A program made the translations under genes and the position numbers. The notes beneath the pieces were generated by a model. It was given only the letters and a program-made list of their open reading frames with translations. It made no database searches and was not told where the DNA came from. This document shows positions 25,797-34,916 of a DNA stretch of 64,000 bases, piece after piece. How positions within the stretch are numbered: position 1 is the first letter of the stretch; each line of letters starts with the position of its first letter. Source of the stretch: Rummeliibacillus pycnus_B (GTDB lineage: Bacteria > Bacillota > Bacilli > Bacillales_A > Planococcaceae); contig NZ_JBCMNM010000015.1 of assembly GCF_050459865.1 (NCBI RefSeq), positions 62,001 to 126,000 of the forward strand. Direction: 5' to 3'.

Positions 25797-26893
25797 AGCA
25801 AACAGTCCTTGTTGTAGGGCTCGGTTTAATAGGCGGTTCAATTGCCTTAGCTCTTCAAAAATCACCGAATATCCGAGTAGTTGGATATGATGCAAATGAT
25901 AAAACGCTTCAAAGTGCTAAAGTGTTAGGTGTTGTGCAAGATGTCACGAAACAACCAGAGGTCGCAGTGAAAAATGTAGATATCCTAATTTTTGCGACTC
26001 CTGTAAATGCCACAATTGAGTGGATGGAGAAATTGAAAACCTGGGATATACCTAAGAATTTGATTGTTACAGATACTGGAAGTACAAAATCACTGATCAT
26101 GCAAAAAGCAGTTGAATTAAAAGAGTTAGGTATTACATTTATTGGAGGGCATCCAATGGCAGGATCCCATAAAAGTGGGGTACTAGCTGCAAAGCCATAT
26201 CTTTTTGAAAATGCTTATTATATGCTGACACCACATGAAGATGAGGACAACAGAAAAGTTCAGCAATTAATAGATGTACTACAATATACCAGTGCAAAAC
26301 TTATGACTGTTTCTGCGGATAATCATGATCAAATGACATCTGTAGTTAGCCATTTTCCACACATTGTCGCAGCTTCTTTAGTTCATCAATTAGCTCAAGA
26401 AAGCAAGGATAATTCATTGACAAAATTGTTAGCAGCTGGTGGTTTTAGAGATATTACAAGGGTCGCATCATCAAATCCGCTATTATGGCGCGATATAACA
26501 CTACAAAATCGAAAACAAATTGCAACCCAACTTGCAAATTGGCAACAAGAAATGTTGAGAGTTCAAACATTAATAGAAAAAGGGAATGTTGAACAAATTG
26601 AATCTTTTTTTGCAGATGCAAAGAACTTCAGAGATGACCTTCCAGTGACTGCACAAGGGGCTCTTTATTCGACATATGATTTGTATATTGATGTACCTGA
26701 CTACCCTGGTAGTATTGCTGAAATCACAGCATATCTGGCAGATGAACGAATTAGTATTACGAATATCCGAATTGTAGAAACGCGAGAAGATGTATTTGGT
26801 ATATTAGTAGTAAGTTTCCAAAATGCAGAAGACAGAGAAAAGGCGGCTGCTTGTATCGAGCGACGCAGTCCATATGAGGTATATATATCATAA
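25793..26893 (+). CDS. tyrA: Prephenate dehydrogenase with ACT domain
   Basis: 366 residues. Oxidatively decarboxylates prephenate to 4-hydroxyphenylpyruvate for tyrosine. N-terminal Rossmann motif GLGLIGGSIALAL (9-21), GGHPMAGSH near 121, and a C-terminal ACT domain (about 295-366, 'LYIDVPDYPGSIAEITAYL') that probably senses tyrosine. The TTG start overlaps the hisC stop (TTGA), so it is translationally coupled. Confidence 0.94.
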   Translation: MKQTVLVVGLGLIGGSIALALQKSPNIRVVGYDANDKTLQSAKVLGVVQDVTKQPEVAVKNVDILIFATPVNATIEWMEKLKTWDIPKNLIVTDTGSTKSLIMQKAVELKELGITFIGGHPMAGSHKSGVLAAKPYLFENAYYMLTPHEDEDNRKVQQLIDVLQYTSAKLMTVSADNHDQMTSVVSHFPHIVAASLVHQLAQESKDNSLTKLLAAGGFRDITRVASSNPLLWRDITLQNRKQIATQLANWQQEMLRVQTLIEKGNVEQIESFFADAKNFRDDLPVTAQGALYSTYDLYIDVPDYPGSIAEITAYLADERISITNIRIVETREDVFGILVVSFQNAEDREKAAACIERRSPYEVYIS

Positions 26894-26910
26894 AGGAGGT
26901 TGCGTATAAC

Positions 26911-28200
26911 TTGGCAGAAGTAAGATTAAATTATAAGAAGCCTACTTTGCATGGCAATATTACAGTTCCGGGTGATAAATCTATTTCTCACCGTTCCATT
27001 ATGTTCGGAAGCATAGCAGAAGGACGTACTACAGTAAGTGGCTTTTTATTAGGTGATGATTGTTTAAGTACGATTGATTGCTTTAGAAAGCTTGGTGTTG
27101 AAATCGAGTTGGATGGAACAAATGTGGAAATCAATAGTAACGGAATGGGAAATTGGAAAGAACCAATCGATGTTCTGTATACAGGAAACTCTGGTACAAC
27201 TACTCGATTAATGTTGGGGCTACTTGCTGGATCTAAAATACATTCCATCCTAAACGGAGATGCTTCTATCGGAAAAAGACCTATGAAACGTGTTATTACA
27301 CCACTTCGTGAAATGGGTGCACAGATTACGGGAAGAATGGATGGCCAATATACACCTTTAGCTATAAAAGGTAGTCCATTATCTGCAATTGAATACACAA
27401 TGCCTGTAGCTAGCGCGCAAGTAAAATCAGCTATTTTACTTGCAGGATTACAAGCAGAAGGAAACACTATTATTCATGAAAAAGATGTTTCTAGAGATCA
27501 TACCGAAAGAATGCTACGGCAATTTGGAGCTGAGGTAATTGTAGAAGATGGTACGGTATCTTATAAAGGTGGACAAACTCTACAGGCAACACATGTAGAT
27601 GTACCTGGGGATATATCTTCTGCAGCATTCTTTTTGGTAGCCGGTGCAATGGCAGAAGATAGCGAAATCACTTTGCATAATGTTGGTCTTAATCCTACAC
27701 GAACAGGAATCATTGATGTGTTAACTGCAATGGGCGCTAATATGGAAATCATAGTAGATAATGAGGAAGCTGCTGAACCTACAGGTACAATTATGATTAG
27801 AACATCAGATTTAGAAGGTGTACAAATAAATGGTGATTTAATTCCTCGCTTAATCGATGAAATTCCCATTATTGCTTTACTCGCTACAAAAGCGAACGGA
27901 ACAACAGTTATTCGAGATGCGGCAGAACTAAAAGTAAAAGAAACGGATCGTATTACAGCAGTCGTCGATGAATTGAAAAAATTAGGTGCAAATATTGAAG
28001 CAACTGATGATGGCATGATTATTCATGGAGGTTCTGAACTTCAGGGTGCATCACTCAAAACATATGGGGATCATCGAATTGGTATGATGGGAGCAATTGC
28101 TTCATTGGTATCAAATGGTGCTGTTGAATTAGATGATCCAGATTGTATTGCAGTATCATATCCAACATTCTTTGAAGACATTCAAAAGATAATAAAATAG
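26911..28200 (+). CDS. aroA: EPSP synthase
   Basis: 429 residues, 3-phosphoshikimate 1-carboxyvinyltransferase (aroE in B. subtilis nomenclature). Motifs: PGDKSISHRSIMFGSIAEG near 20-38, with the shikimate-3-phosphate-binding Lys, Ser and Arg, GNSGTTTRLM near 92, and 'EIPIIALLA' and 'KVKETDRI' in the second half. GNSGTTTR rather than GNAGTA places it with class II-type enzymes typical of Gram-positive bacteria. The TTG start follows AAAGGAGG. It is the last gene of the aro run; a terminator follows. Confidence 0.95.
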   Translation: MAEVRLNYKKPTLHGNITVPGDKSISHRSIMFGSIAEGRTTVSGFLLGDDCLSTIDCFRKLGVEIELDGTNVEINSNGMGNWKEPIDVLYTGNSGTTTRLMLGLLAGSKIHSILNGDASIGKRPMKRVITPLREMGAQITGRMDGQYTPLAIKGSPLSAIEYTMPVASAQVKSAILLAGLQAEGNTIIHEKDVSRDHTERMLRQFGAEVIVEDGTVSYKGGQTLQATHVDVPGDISSAAFFLVAGAMAEDSEITLHNVGLNPTRTGIIDVLTAMGANMEIIVDNEEAAEPTGTIMIRTSDLEGVQINGDLIPRLIDEIPIIALLATKANGTTVIRDAAELKVKETDRITAVVDELKKLGANIEATDDGMIIHGGSELQGASLKTYGDHRIGMMGAIASLVSNGAVELDDPDCIAVSYPTFFEDIQKIIK

Positions 28201-28215
28201 TAAGTTCTAAAGAAG

Positions 28216-28240
28216 CTCTCCTATATTAGGAGAGTTTTTC
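28216..28240 (+). terminator. Terminator after aroA
   Basis: CTCTCCT (28216-28222) pairs with AGGAGAG (28228-28234), then TTTTT. It closes the aro operon. Confidence 0.82.
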
Positions 28241-28278
28241 CTTGTGTATAAAGCATTCGTCATGTAGCATAATGTTAA

Positions 28279-28395
28279 AAGCGTAGGCGGCTAATAATAG
28301 AGGAAGATAGCCTAAGTACGTTCACTGTGTTTGAACCCTCGAGGATCTAGTCTTAGAGCTAGATAATTTAAAAGCGGAACGTACCCGTTATGTAG
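28279..28395. repeat. Possible worn copy of family 1 repeat
   Basis: AAAAGCGTAGGCGG near the left and AAAAGCGGAACGTACCC near the right resemble the ends of the copy at 46586-46790 (AAAGCGGAACGTATC). The CGGTCGAAAGC centre is not recognisable, so this is tentative. Confidence 0.3.
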
Positions 28396-28421
28396 TATAA
28401 ATAGAAGAATCAGGTGACAAA

Positions 28422-29675
28422 ATGGATATACAGAAAAAAATGATTGATGCAATTCAAAATGGTGACTTGGAAGGCATCCAAAATCTTCTCGAAGATTTTA
28501 AAATACAGGTAGACCCAGACATTCAGTATGAAGTAGTAGGTTTCCTTATGAACTTCGGCTTTTTAGAAGAAGCTGATGAATTATTAGAACATTTACTGTA
28601 CTTGTTCCCAGATGAAGCACAACTTAAAATTGATCGTGCTACATTATTAATGGAGCGAGAACAGGAAGATCAAGCATTAAATTTATTAATGTCGATTAAC
28701 CATGATGCACCAGAGTATCCTCAAGTTCTATTGGCTTTAGCTGATTATTATCAAATGCAAGGGTTATATGAAGTTTCAGAACAGCGTATAAATGAAGCAT
28801 TAGAATTATTACCAGATGAACTATTGTTACATTTTGCAAAAGCAGAATTATTAATGGAAATGGGACGTTTTACTGAAGCTGCTCGCATATATCATGAATT
28901 ATACGAAGAACAAACTGAAATAGCGGGAGTACGGTTAGTAGAGCGATTAGCAGAAGTACATCGTGCAGGTGCAGCATTTGAAGAGGCTTTGACTTTTTAT
29001 ATAAAAGCACTTGAGGAAAATACATCACCTGATTTACTATTTGGCGCAGCATATTCTGCATTTCAATCACAAATGTATGAAACAACCATCCGATATGCTG
29101 AAGATTTAAAAACATTAGATCCTGATTATTTCTCTGCATATCTACTGTTAGCACAAAGTTATGCAATGCTTGAGAACAATATAAAAGCTCTTGAAGTAAT
29201 CAAAGAAGGTATAACTCGTGATGAATACGATAAAGAGCTATATTTATTTGCAGGGAAAATGGCTCTTAAAAACAGCCTACCTAAAGAAGCTGAACATTAT
29301 TTGCGACAAGCAATAGCATTAGACAGTGAATATATGGAAGCAATCATTACGCTTGTTTCAATCCTTTCGAAAGAAGAAAGAGACGAAGAAATTGTTGAGT
29401 TAATAGAACAACTGGAACAAGAAAGTTTTGACTGGTCTACTTTATCTGCATTCGCTGCGATATCATATGACCGATTAGAAAATTATGAACGTGCATACGA
29501 TTTTTATCAGTTAGCATATAATGATCATAAGGAAGATCCATTGTTCCTTGAAAAATATGCTTATTTCTTAATTGAAGATGGTAAACGCAAAGAAGCACAG
29601 GTAGTAGTCAATCAGTTAATCACATTGCAACCAGATGAACCGACTTGGCAAGACCTTTTACAAACGTTCGAATGA
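28422..29675 (+). CDS. ypiA: TPR-repeat protein YpiA
   Basis: 417 residues, acidic, cytosolic, and composed almost wholly of tetratricopeptide-like helical hairpins (for example 'ALADYYQMQGLYEVSEQRIN', 'EALTFYIKALEENTSPDLLF', 'AISYDRLENYERAYDFYQLA'). It is a likely protein-protein scaffold; the binding partner is unknown. An AGGTGA site precedes the ATG. It lies between aroA and ypiB as in B. subtilis. Confidence 0.88.
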   Translation: MDIQKKMIDAIQNGDLEGIQNLLEDFKIQVDPDIQYEVVGFLMNFGFLEEADELLEHLLYLFPDEAQLKIDRATLLMEREQEDQALNLLMSINHDAPEYPQVLLALADYYQMQGLYEVSEQRINEALELLPDELLLHFAKAELLMEMGRFTEAARIYHELYEEQTEIAGVRLVERLAEVHRAGAAFEEALTFYIKALEENTSPDLLFGAAYSAFQSQMYETTIRYAEDLKTLDPDYFSAYLLLAQSYAMLENNIKALEVIKEGITRDEYDKELYLFAGKMALKNSLPKEAEHYLRQAIALDSEYMEAIITLVSILSKEERDEEIVELIEQLEQESFDWSTLSAFAAISYDRLENYERAYDFYQLAYNDHKEDPLFLEKYAYFLIEDGKRKEAQVVVNQLITLQPDEPTWQDLLQTFE

Positions 29676-29692
29676 GAGGAGGCTCATTTAAT

Positions 29693-30244
29693 ATGACCGC
29701 ATCCGTTTCTGTCTTGGACAAAAAAGAATTTGTCCGCTGGTTTTTAAAAAAATACCAAATGAAACGACGTGAGTGTGTATGGATTTTAAATTATCTGCTT
29801 GGTCATGATGAATTATTGGAACATATTCATTTTGTGGAAGAAGCACATTACTGCCCACGAGCAATGGTCATGTCAACAACAGATTCATCGGGCATACCAT
29901 TTCGCTTCTATCGAGGTAATATTATGACAGCAGATGCGGAAAAATCCTTCCATGATTTAAGGCTTCATCCTGATGAGGAAATGTTCATACAATTGAATTT
30001 CCCCAAAGTACCACCTAGTCGTGAATACTTAACTGTATTAGAAGAAAATCCATACATGCCTAACTATTTACAAATTAGCGAATCAGATCGCCAATTAGCA
30101 GAGGAAATTTTACAAGACAGTATGAAAACATTCCAAGAGGAAGCAATTCTAAAACAAATTGATGAAGCCCTTGATCAAAATGACAAAGAGAAGTTTTACA
30201 AGTTGTCTGCATTATTAAATGTTATAAAAAATGTGGAAAAATAA
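29693..30244 (+). CDS. ypiB: UPF0302 protein YpiB
   Basis: 183 residues from the ATG at 29693, which follows GAGAGGAGG; an in-frame TTG at 29645 would overlap ypiA by 31 nt without its own ribosome site. The N-terminal part has 'FVRWFLKKYQMKRRECVWIL' and 'MSTTDSSGIPFRFYRGN'; the C-terminal part has an IDEALDQNDKEKFYKLS helix of the IDEAL type. Conserved in Bacillales; function unknown. Confidence 0.85.
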   Translation: MTASVSVLDKKEFVRWFLKKYQMKRRECVWILNYLLGHDELLEHIHFVEEAHYCPRAMVMSTTDSSGIPFRFYRGNIMTADAEKSFHDLRLHPDEEMFIQLNFPKVPPSREYLTVLEENPYMPNYLQISESDRQLAEEILQDSMKTFQEEAILKQIDEALDQNDKEKFYKLSALLNVIKNVEK

Positions 30245-30246
30245 AA

Positions 30247-30275
30247 ACTTCATCCATCATTGGATGAAGTTTTAC
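30247..30275 (+). terminator. Hairpin between ypiB and ypiF
   Basis: AACTTCATCCA (30247-30257) pairs with TGGATGAAGTT (30261-30271), loop TCA, followed by TTACTTTT. It may end or lower transcription before ypiF. Confidence 0.55.
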
Positions 30276-30292
30276 TTTTAGGAGGAATTTGG

Positions 30293-30742
30293 ATGTTTTG
30301 GACAAGCAAAGATATTGAGGAGTTTATTAAACAAAAAGAATTTATTGACACAGCTATAGTTCCATTAGTAATGATAGAAGGGACAAATTTAGGTATAAAA
30401 CAGAGTGCTTCTGGGGCAGAATTCTTAATGTCACTTACTAATTTTATTGAGCTACAATTCAAAGGACGAATTGTTTTATCTCCTCCAATTACATATACCA
30501 AGTCAATGTCAAGAAAAGAATTAATCACTGCTATTCGTGATGAATTTATAGCTGCTGGTTTTAAATATACTTTCTTTGTTACATCAGACCATGAATGGAA
30601 TATAATTGTGCCAGATTTCGACATAATCTGGTTGCCATCTATTCCATTAGGTGATATGGATCAGAAGGTTAGACAATCAGTCCTAAGTGATCAGTTAAGA
30701 CAGGTAATACCTATGTTATCTTCAAAATGGTCAGAACAGTAA
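30293..30742 (+). CDS. ypiF: DUF2487 protein YpiF
   Basis: 149 residues from the ATG at 30293 following TAGGAGG; the ATG at 30260 in frame sits inside the hairpin loop side and has no ribosome site. Starts 'MFWTSKDIEEFIKQKEFIDT'. No catalytic motif recognised. Position just upstream of qcrA is that of B. subtilis ypiF. Function unknown. Confidence 0.8.
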   Translation: MFWTSKDIEEFIKQKEFIDTAIVPLVMIEGTNLGIKQSASGAEFLMSLTNFIELQFKGRIVLSPPITYTKSMSRKELITAIRDEFIAAGFKYTFFVTSDHEWNIIVPDFDIIWLPSIPLGDMDQKVRQSVLSDQLRQVIPMLSSKWSEQ

Positions 30743-30795
30743 CTTTTTCTTTCAATAAATGTTCACAAATCTGCATAAAACAGTTGAATGCGTTA

Positions 30796-30824
30796 TTGAC
30801 CTAACATTTTACATGATATATCAT
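30796..30824 (+). promoter_or_regulatory. Candidate promoter of qcrABC
   Basis: TTGACC (30796-30801), 17 nt, TATCAT (30819-30824), about 75 nt before the qcrA start. Good spacing and -35 match for the housekeeping sigma factor. Confidence 0.55.
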
Positions 30825-30897
30825 AGATATGTCCTAGTATTACTATTTTGTATAAGTTTGTCTGTTGGACTTACCTGAAGTTAGAGGGGGGAAAAGG

Positions 30898-31401
30898 ATG
30901 AGTAACAATCGTGTCTCAAGACGTCAATTTTTGAACTACACATTAACAGGTGTTGGTGGTTTCATGGCAGCTGGTATGTTAATGCCAATGGCTCGCTTCG
31001 CAGTCGACCCAATTCTACAAAAGAAAGCAGGCGGCGGCTTCATACTTACTGATAAAAAAGTTTCGGAACTTTCTGAAACTCCTGTAAAAGTAGATTTTTC
31101 ATTCGAACAAGTTGACGCTTGGTACAAATCAGATGTTACAAACACAGCGTGGGTTTATAAAAATGGCGATGAAATTATCGCACTTTCACCTGTATGTAAA
31201 CATTTAGGTTGTACAGTTAACTGGAATGGTACTCCAGAATTTAAAGACCAATTCTATTGCCCATGTCATGGTGGCCGTTATGAGAAAAATGGTAAAAACG
31301 TGCCAGGTACACCACCACTTGGTCCACTAGATGAGTATGAAGTAAAAGAAAAAGACGGTCTAGTTATGATCGGAAAAGTAAGAGCAAACACTTTAGTATA
31401 A
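30898..31401 (+). CDS. qcrA: Menaquinol:cytochrome c reductase Rieske subunit QcrA
   Basis: 167 residues. Carries a [2Fe-2S] cluster in the cytochrome bc complex of the plasma membrane. An N-terminal twin-arginine-like signal/anchor (VSRRQFLNYTLTGVGGFMAA) indicates Tat export in folded form. The Rieske ligands are intact: CKHLGC (Cys-x-His) and CPCHGG (Cys-x2-His), with the disulfide cysteines. The ATG at 30898 follows GAGGGGGGAAAAGG; the TTG at 30865 is rejected. First gene of qcrABC. Confidence 0.95.
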   Translation: MSNNRVSRRQFLNYTLTGVGGFMAAGMLMPMARFAVDPILQKKAGGGFILTDKKVSELSETPVKVDFSFEQVDAWYKSDVTNTAWVYKNGDEIIALSPVCKHLGCTVNWNGTPEFKDQFYCPCHGGRYEKNGKNVPGTPPLGPLDEYEVKEKDGLVMIGKVRANTLV

Positions 31402-31422
31402 TTGTAAGGGGGTACGACAACA

Positions 31423-32097
31423 GTGCTTAATAAAATCTATGATTGGGTCGATGAACGACTTGATATTACACCTATTTGGCGTGATATTGCCGACCATGAA
31501 GTTCCAGAGCACGTAAACCCTGCACATCATTTCTCTGCATTCGTATATTGTTTCGGAGGGTTAACGTTCTTCGTTACTGTTATTCAAATCTTATCAGGTA
31601 TGTTCTTAACAATGTACTATGTACCAGATATTGAAAATGCATGGAAATCAGTTTACTACCTACAAAATGAGGTAGCATTCGGTGAAATCGTGCGTGGTAT
31701 GCACCACTGGGGCGCTTCCCTCGTAATTGTTATGATGTTCCTTCATACATTACGTGTATTCTTTACAGGTTCTTATAAAAAACCTCGTGAATTAAACTGG
31801 ATTGTTGGGGTTCTAATCTTCTGTGTAATGTTAGGCCTTGGCTTTACAGGTTACCTACTTCCTTGGGATATGAAAGCATTGTTTGCTACAAAAGTAGGTA
31901 TTCAAATTGCAGCATCCGTACCATTCATTGGTGAAGCAATCAAAATATTATTAGCAGGTGATTCTACAATCATCGGTGCACAAACATTAACAAGATTCTT
32001 TGCGATTCATGTATTCTTCTTACCAGCTTGCTTACTTGCTTTGCTTGCTGCACACTTTGTCATGATTCGAAGACAAGGGATATCTGGCCCATTGTAG
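31423..32097 (+). CDS. qcrB: Cytochrome b subunit QcrB
   Basis: 224 residues, the cytochrome b6-type half. Four membrane helices carry the heme-ligating histidines (GMHHWGASLV and 'MMFLHTLRVFFTG', then 'FFAIHVFFLPACLLALLAAH'). FCFGG near 43-46, in a cysteine-containing context, is where B. subtilis QcrB binds an extra c-type heme. The GTG start follows TAAGGGGG. Oxidises menaquinol. Confidence 0.94.
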   Translation: MLNKIYDWVDERLDITPIWRDIADHEVPEHVNPAHHFSAFVYCFGGLTFFVTVIQILSGMFLTMYYVPDIENAWKSVYYLQNEVAFGEIVRGMHHWGASLVIVMMFLHTLRVFFTGSYKKPRELNWIVGVLIFCVMLGLGFTGYLLPWDMKALFATKVGIQIAASVPFIGEAIKILLAGDSTIIGAQTLTRFFAIHVFFLPACLLALLAAHFVMIRRQGISGPL

Positions 32098-32141
32098 AAC
32101 TTACAATCTAGCCATTAATATTTCCTTAAGGAGGGGACAAA

Positions 32142-32909
32142 ATGCATAAAGGAAAAGGAATGAAATTCGTAGGAGATACGCGCGTTCCTCAGAAGGACAA
32201 CAAAAACGTATATCCACCAGATTATTCCGAATATCCTGGCAAAACAGAACCATTCTGGCCAGACTTCTTATTAAAAGAATGGATGGTTGGTGCGGTATTC
32301 TTAGTTGGTTATTTAATTTTAACAGTTGCTCATCCATCTCCATTAGAAGGACAAGCAGATCCAACAAACACAGGTTATATTCCAATGCCGGACTGGTATT
32401 TCTTATTCTTATATCAATTACTTAAATATGAATATGCTTCAGGTCCTTATAATACTATCGGTGCAATCGTTGTTCCAGCTATTGCAATTGGAGCATTAAT
32501 GTTAGCACCATTCTTGGATAGAGGTCCAGAACGTAAACCAATTAAACGCCCGCTTCCAGTAGCATTTATGTTATTAGCACTTGCTTCTATGGTATTCTTA
32601 ACTTGGGAATCAGTTGTAAATCATGACTGGGCTGCTGCTAAGAAACAAGGGCAAATCGTTAAAGCGGTTGAAATTAACCAAGAAGATCCAGGATACAAGG
32701 TATATGCTAAGCAATCTTGTATCAATTGTCATGGTGACAAACTTCAAGGTGGAGCAGGTCCTAATTTAACTAATACAGGCTTGTCTCCGGAAGAAATAGC
32801 TAAAATTGCTCATGAAGGTAAAGGCGGTATGCCAGCTGGGCAATACAAAGGATCAGATGAAGATCTTAAAAAATTAGCTACATTTATTTCAGGCTTAAAA
32901 GCTGAATAA
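32142..32909 (+). CDS. qcrC: Cytochrome b/c fusion subunit QcrC
   Basis: 255 residues: an N-terminal subunit IV-like part with three membrane helices (about 49-66, 103-125, 143-162; PDWYFLFLYQLLKYEY is the quinol-site region) and a C-terminal cytochrome c domain (about 183-255) with the heme motif SCINCH and an axial Met in 'GKGGMPAGQYKG'. This fusion of subunit IV and cytochrome c is characteristic of Bacillales bc complexes. AAGGAGGGG precedes the ATG. Confidence 0.95.
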   Translation: MHKGKGMKFVGDTRVPQKDNKNVYPPDYSEYPGKTEPFWPDFLLKEWMVGAVFLVGYLILTVAHPSPLEGQADPTNTGYIPMPDWYFLFLYQLLKYEYASGPYNTIGAIVVPAIAIGALMLAPFLDRGPERKPIKRPLPVAFMLLALASMVFLTWESVVNHDWAAAKKQGQIVKAVEINQEDPGYKVYAKQSCINCHGDKLQGGAGPNLTNTGLSPEEIAKIAHEGKGGMPAGQYKGSDEDLKKLATFISGLKAE

Positions 32910-32921
32910 TAAATCGAAAGA

Positions 32922-32947
32922 AGAGTCAGGAGACTGGCTCTTTTTTT
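32922..32947 (+). terminator. Terminator after qcrC
   Basis: AGAGTCAG (32922-32929) pairs with CTGGCTCT (32934-32941, one G-U), then a T run. Confidence 0.85.
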
Positions 32948-33009
32948 CTATCTTATTGTTAAATACTTATATATATAGTATGAAGAATCGTTTCATAATA
33001 TATGTTAGA

Positions 33010-33420
33010 TGCTCACACAATTTTGCGAATTACAGTAGTTAAGTGAAGGTGTCTACTCCGGTACTCTTGCCGAAAAAGGGCAGTTAAGACTTTCAGTGAA
33101 CATTAGCGAGGGCACTGAAAAAGTAAAAAAATGAAAATCTATAATAAAAATCTGGTATAGCTATCTTTGTTGATGTGGAATTAGCGAAGACTCCTGCGGG
33201 AAAGCGAGAAAGATGAGACCCCGCAGTGAACGAAGTGAGCGAGGAGGCTCAACGCTCGCCCGCGGAAAGCGAAGCTAATTCCACATCATGTAGAAAACAG
33301 ATTAATACTATCAATAATTGAGTTTAAACACTTTTTCAGTACCCCAAGCATTAGCGACTGGGCGGCTCGTCGATCAGTCGGCGGAAAAAGTGGAATAGGC
33401 ACCGTAACGAGTTAGATAGT
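33010..33420. repeat. Family 2 repeat (copy 2) interrupted by a palindromic element
   Basis: The left part (33012-33110) matches the repeat at 15604; the right part (33344-33420) continues with GGCGGCTCGTCGATC and GGCGGAAAAAGTGG. The two parts are split by the element at 33111-33343. Together they fill the 600-nt space between qcrC and ypjA. I see no gene in it. Confidence 0.5.
33111..33343 (+). mobile_element. Full-length palindromic element, plus orientation
   Basis: 233 bp. Left end GGCACTGAAAAAGT, right end CACTTTTTCAGTACC. Inside lie long inverted arms GTTGATGTGGAATTAGCG and GCTAATTCCACATCATG around a GC-rich core (CTCCTGCGGGAAAGCGAG ... GCCCGCGGAAAGCGAAG). CATTAGCGA occurs just outside on both sides (33101-33109 and 33349-33357). 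It has no open frame, so it would depend on a transposase supplied elsewhere. Confidence 0.8.
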
Positions 33421-33563
33421 TGCTTTTGATGTTTTACCCCGATATTTAATATATAGCGTAAAACAACATAAAAAATATCAGCATTTTATTATACATATAT
33501 ATAGACGCACAATATTAAAAAAGGTTATAACATATTTAATAATAATTTTTTAAGGGGTTTGTG

Positions 33564-34175
33564 ATGAATAATTTATTCTCATTTATTTGGAAGATATTAT
33601 CGCATAAAGTTTTTCTTTGGATATTATTGATCGTCAATATTTTAGGGACAATCGGTGGGTATCTTTGGTATGGTGGGCAATTATCAATTACGGAACCTAT
33701 TTTCTATATATTTGTTCCGGATAGTCCAACAGCAACTTTGTTTTTCTCTATTGCACTGATAGGTTGGATATTCGGTAAAAATTGGCGTCTAATAGAAGCA
33801 TTGGCGCTCATTACATTAGTTAAATACGGTCTTTGGGCAGTAGTGATGAATCTATTAGCATTATTAGAGATGGGCTCTATTGGTTACCTTGGATGGATGC
33901 TTGTTATTTCCCATTTCGCGATGGCTGTACAAGCAATTTTATATATCCCAATGTATGATATTAAAATTACTCATGTTGCTCTTGCAGCAATTTGGACATT
34001 GCATAATGATGTAATTGACTATGTATTTGGTCAAATGCCTATTTATAGTATGCTTGCTCAGTATATGGCGGAGATTGGATATTTCACATTTTGGCTATCT
34101 ATTGCTTGTATCACACTAGCATATTTTGTTTCACAAAAAAGGTTTTCATTTGCGACTCAAAATAATTACCTTTAA
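33564..34175 (+). CDS. ypjA: DUF1405 membrane protein YpjA
   Basis: 203 residues with five or six hydrophobic helices (about 14-33, 45-65, 78-98, 105-128, 135-152, 175-195). The ATG at 33564 follows AAGGGG; the GTG at 33561 directly before it gives one more residue. Position upstream of a membrane peptidase, mazG-like gene and dapB corresponds to B. subtilis ypjA. No motif tells a function. Confidence 0.75.
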   Translation: MNNLFSFIWKILSHKVFLWILLIVNILGTIGGYLWYGGQLSITEPIFYIFVPDSPTATLFFSIALIGWIFGKNWRLIEALALITLVKYGLWAVVMNLLALLEMGSIGYLGWMLVISHFAMAVQAILYIPMYDIKITHVALAAIWTLHNDVIDYVFGQMPIYSMLAQYMAEIGYFTFWLSIACITLAYFVSQKRFSFATQNNYL

Positions 34176-34210
34176 AATAAAATTAAGTTAGTAATAGGAG
34201 GTTGGTATTT

Positions 34211-34900
34211 TTGTCAGCAGCGATGTATATCATATATTTTCTTGTATTGATGTTGTTACCACTTTATGCTCAGCGTAAAGTGATGAAAACTTATCAACGT
34301 TATGCAGAAGTTCGTTCCACATCTGGTATGACAGGTGCAGAGGTTGCAAGAACTATTTTAGATAATAATGGGTTAAGTAATGTTCGAGTTGTAGAAACTT
34401 CAGGAGTTTTATCAGATCATTATGATCCCACTAGCCAAACAGTAGCACTATCTTCAAGTAATTACCATAATGCTTCAGTAGCTGGAACAGCGGTAGCAGC
34501 ACATGAATGTGGTCACGCCATTCAACATAAGGAAGCTTACGCGTTCTTAACACTTCGTTCTAAATTAGTACCTGCAGCGAATATTTCATCAAATGCATCA
34601 TGGATCTTTATTATGATCGGTATGATTGGTACAATAAAACCATTAATGCTTGTTGGTATTGTATTATTAGCAATCGGTGTACTATTCCAAATAGTAACTT
34701 TACCAGTCGAGTTTGATGCATCGAAACGAGCTCTTAACCAAGTTGTTAGTCTCGGTATCATTCGAAATGAAGAAGAACCTCACGCTAGAAAAGTATTAAG
34801 TGCAGCAGCATTGACATATGTAGCAGCCGCAGCAACAGCTGTTATGGAATTGTTACGCTTAGTGTTAATGTATACAGGTATGAATAACGATGAAGATTAG
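34211..34900 (+). CDS. Membrane zinc metallopeptidase, YugP family
   Basis: 229 residues. The zinc motif HECGH (in AAHECGHAIQHKEAYA) is HExxH-type, and 'SGMTGAEVARTILDNNGLSN' and 'PVEFDASKRALNQV', with a third-ligand acidic residue, are typical of the zinc_peptidase_2 family (YugP). Four membrane segments: about 5-22, near 125-165 (two) and near 198-218. The TTG at 34211 lies 9 nt from GGAGG; ATG 34223 is an alternative. The substrate is unknown. In B. subtilis yugP is elsewhere on the chromosome. Confidence 0.85.
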   Translation: MSAAMYIIYFLVLMLLPLYAQRKVMKTYQRYAEVRSTSGMTGAEVARTILDNNGLSNVRVVETSGVLSDHYDPTSQTVALSSSNYHNASVAGTAVAAHECGHAIQHKEAYAFLTLRSKLVPAANISSNASWIFIMIGMIGTIKPLMLVGIVLLAIGVLFQIVTLPVEFDASKRALNQVVSLGIIRNEEEPHARKVLSAAALTYVAAAATAVMELLRLVLMYTGMNNDED

Positions 34901-34916
34901 ATTTTTCTAACATATA

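Noticed and set aside
26988..28016. Two long minus-strand frames (159 and 151 codons) opposite aroA
   Set aside because: They are antisense to a well-supported EPSP synthase gene, without ribosome sites or family motifs.
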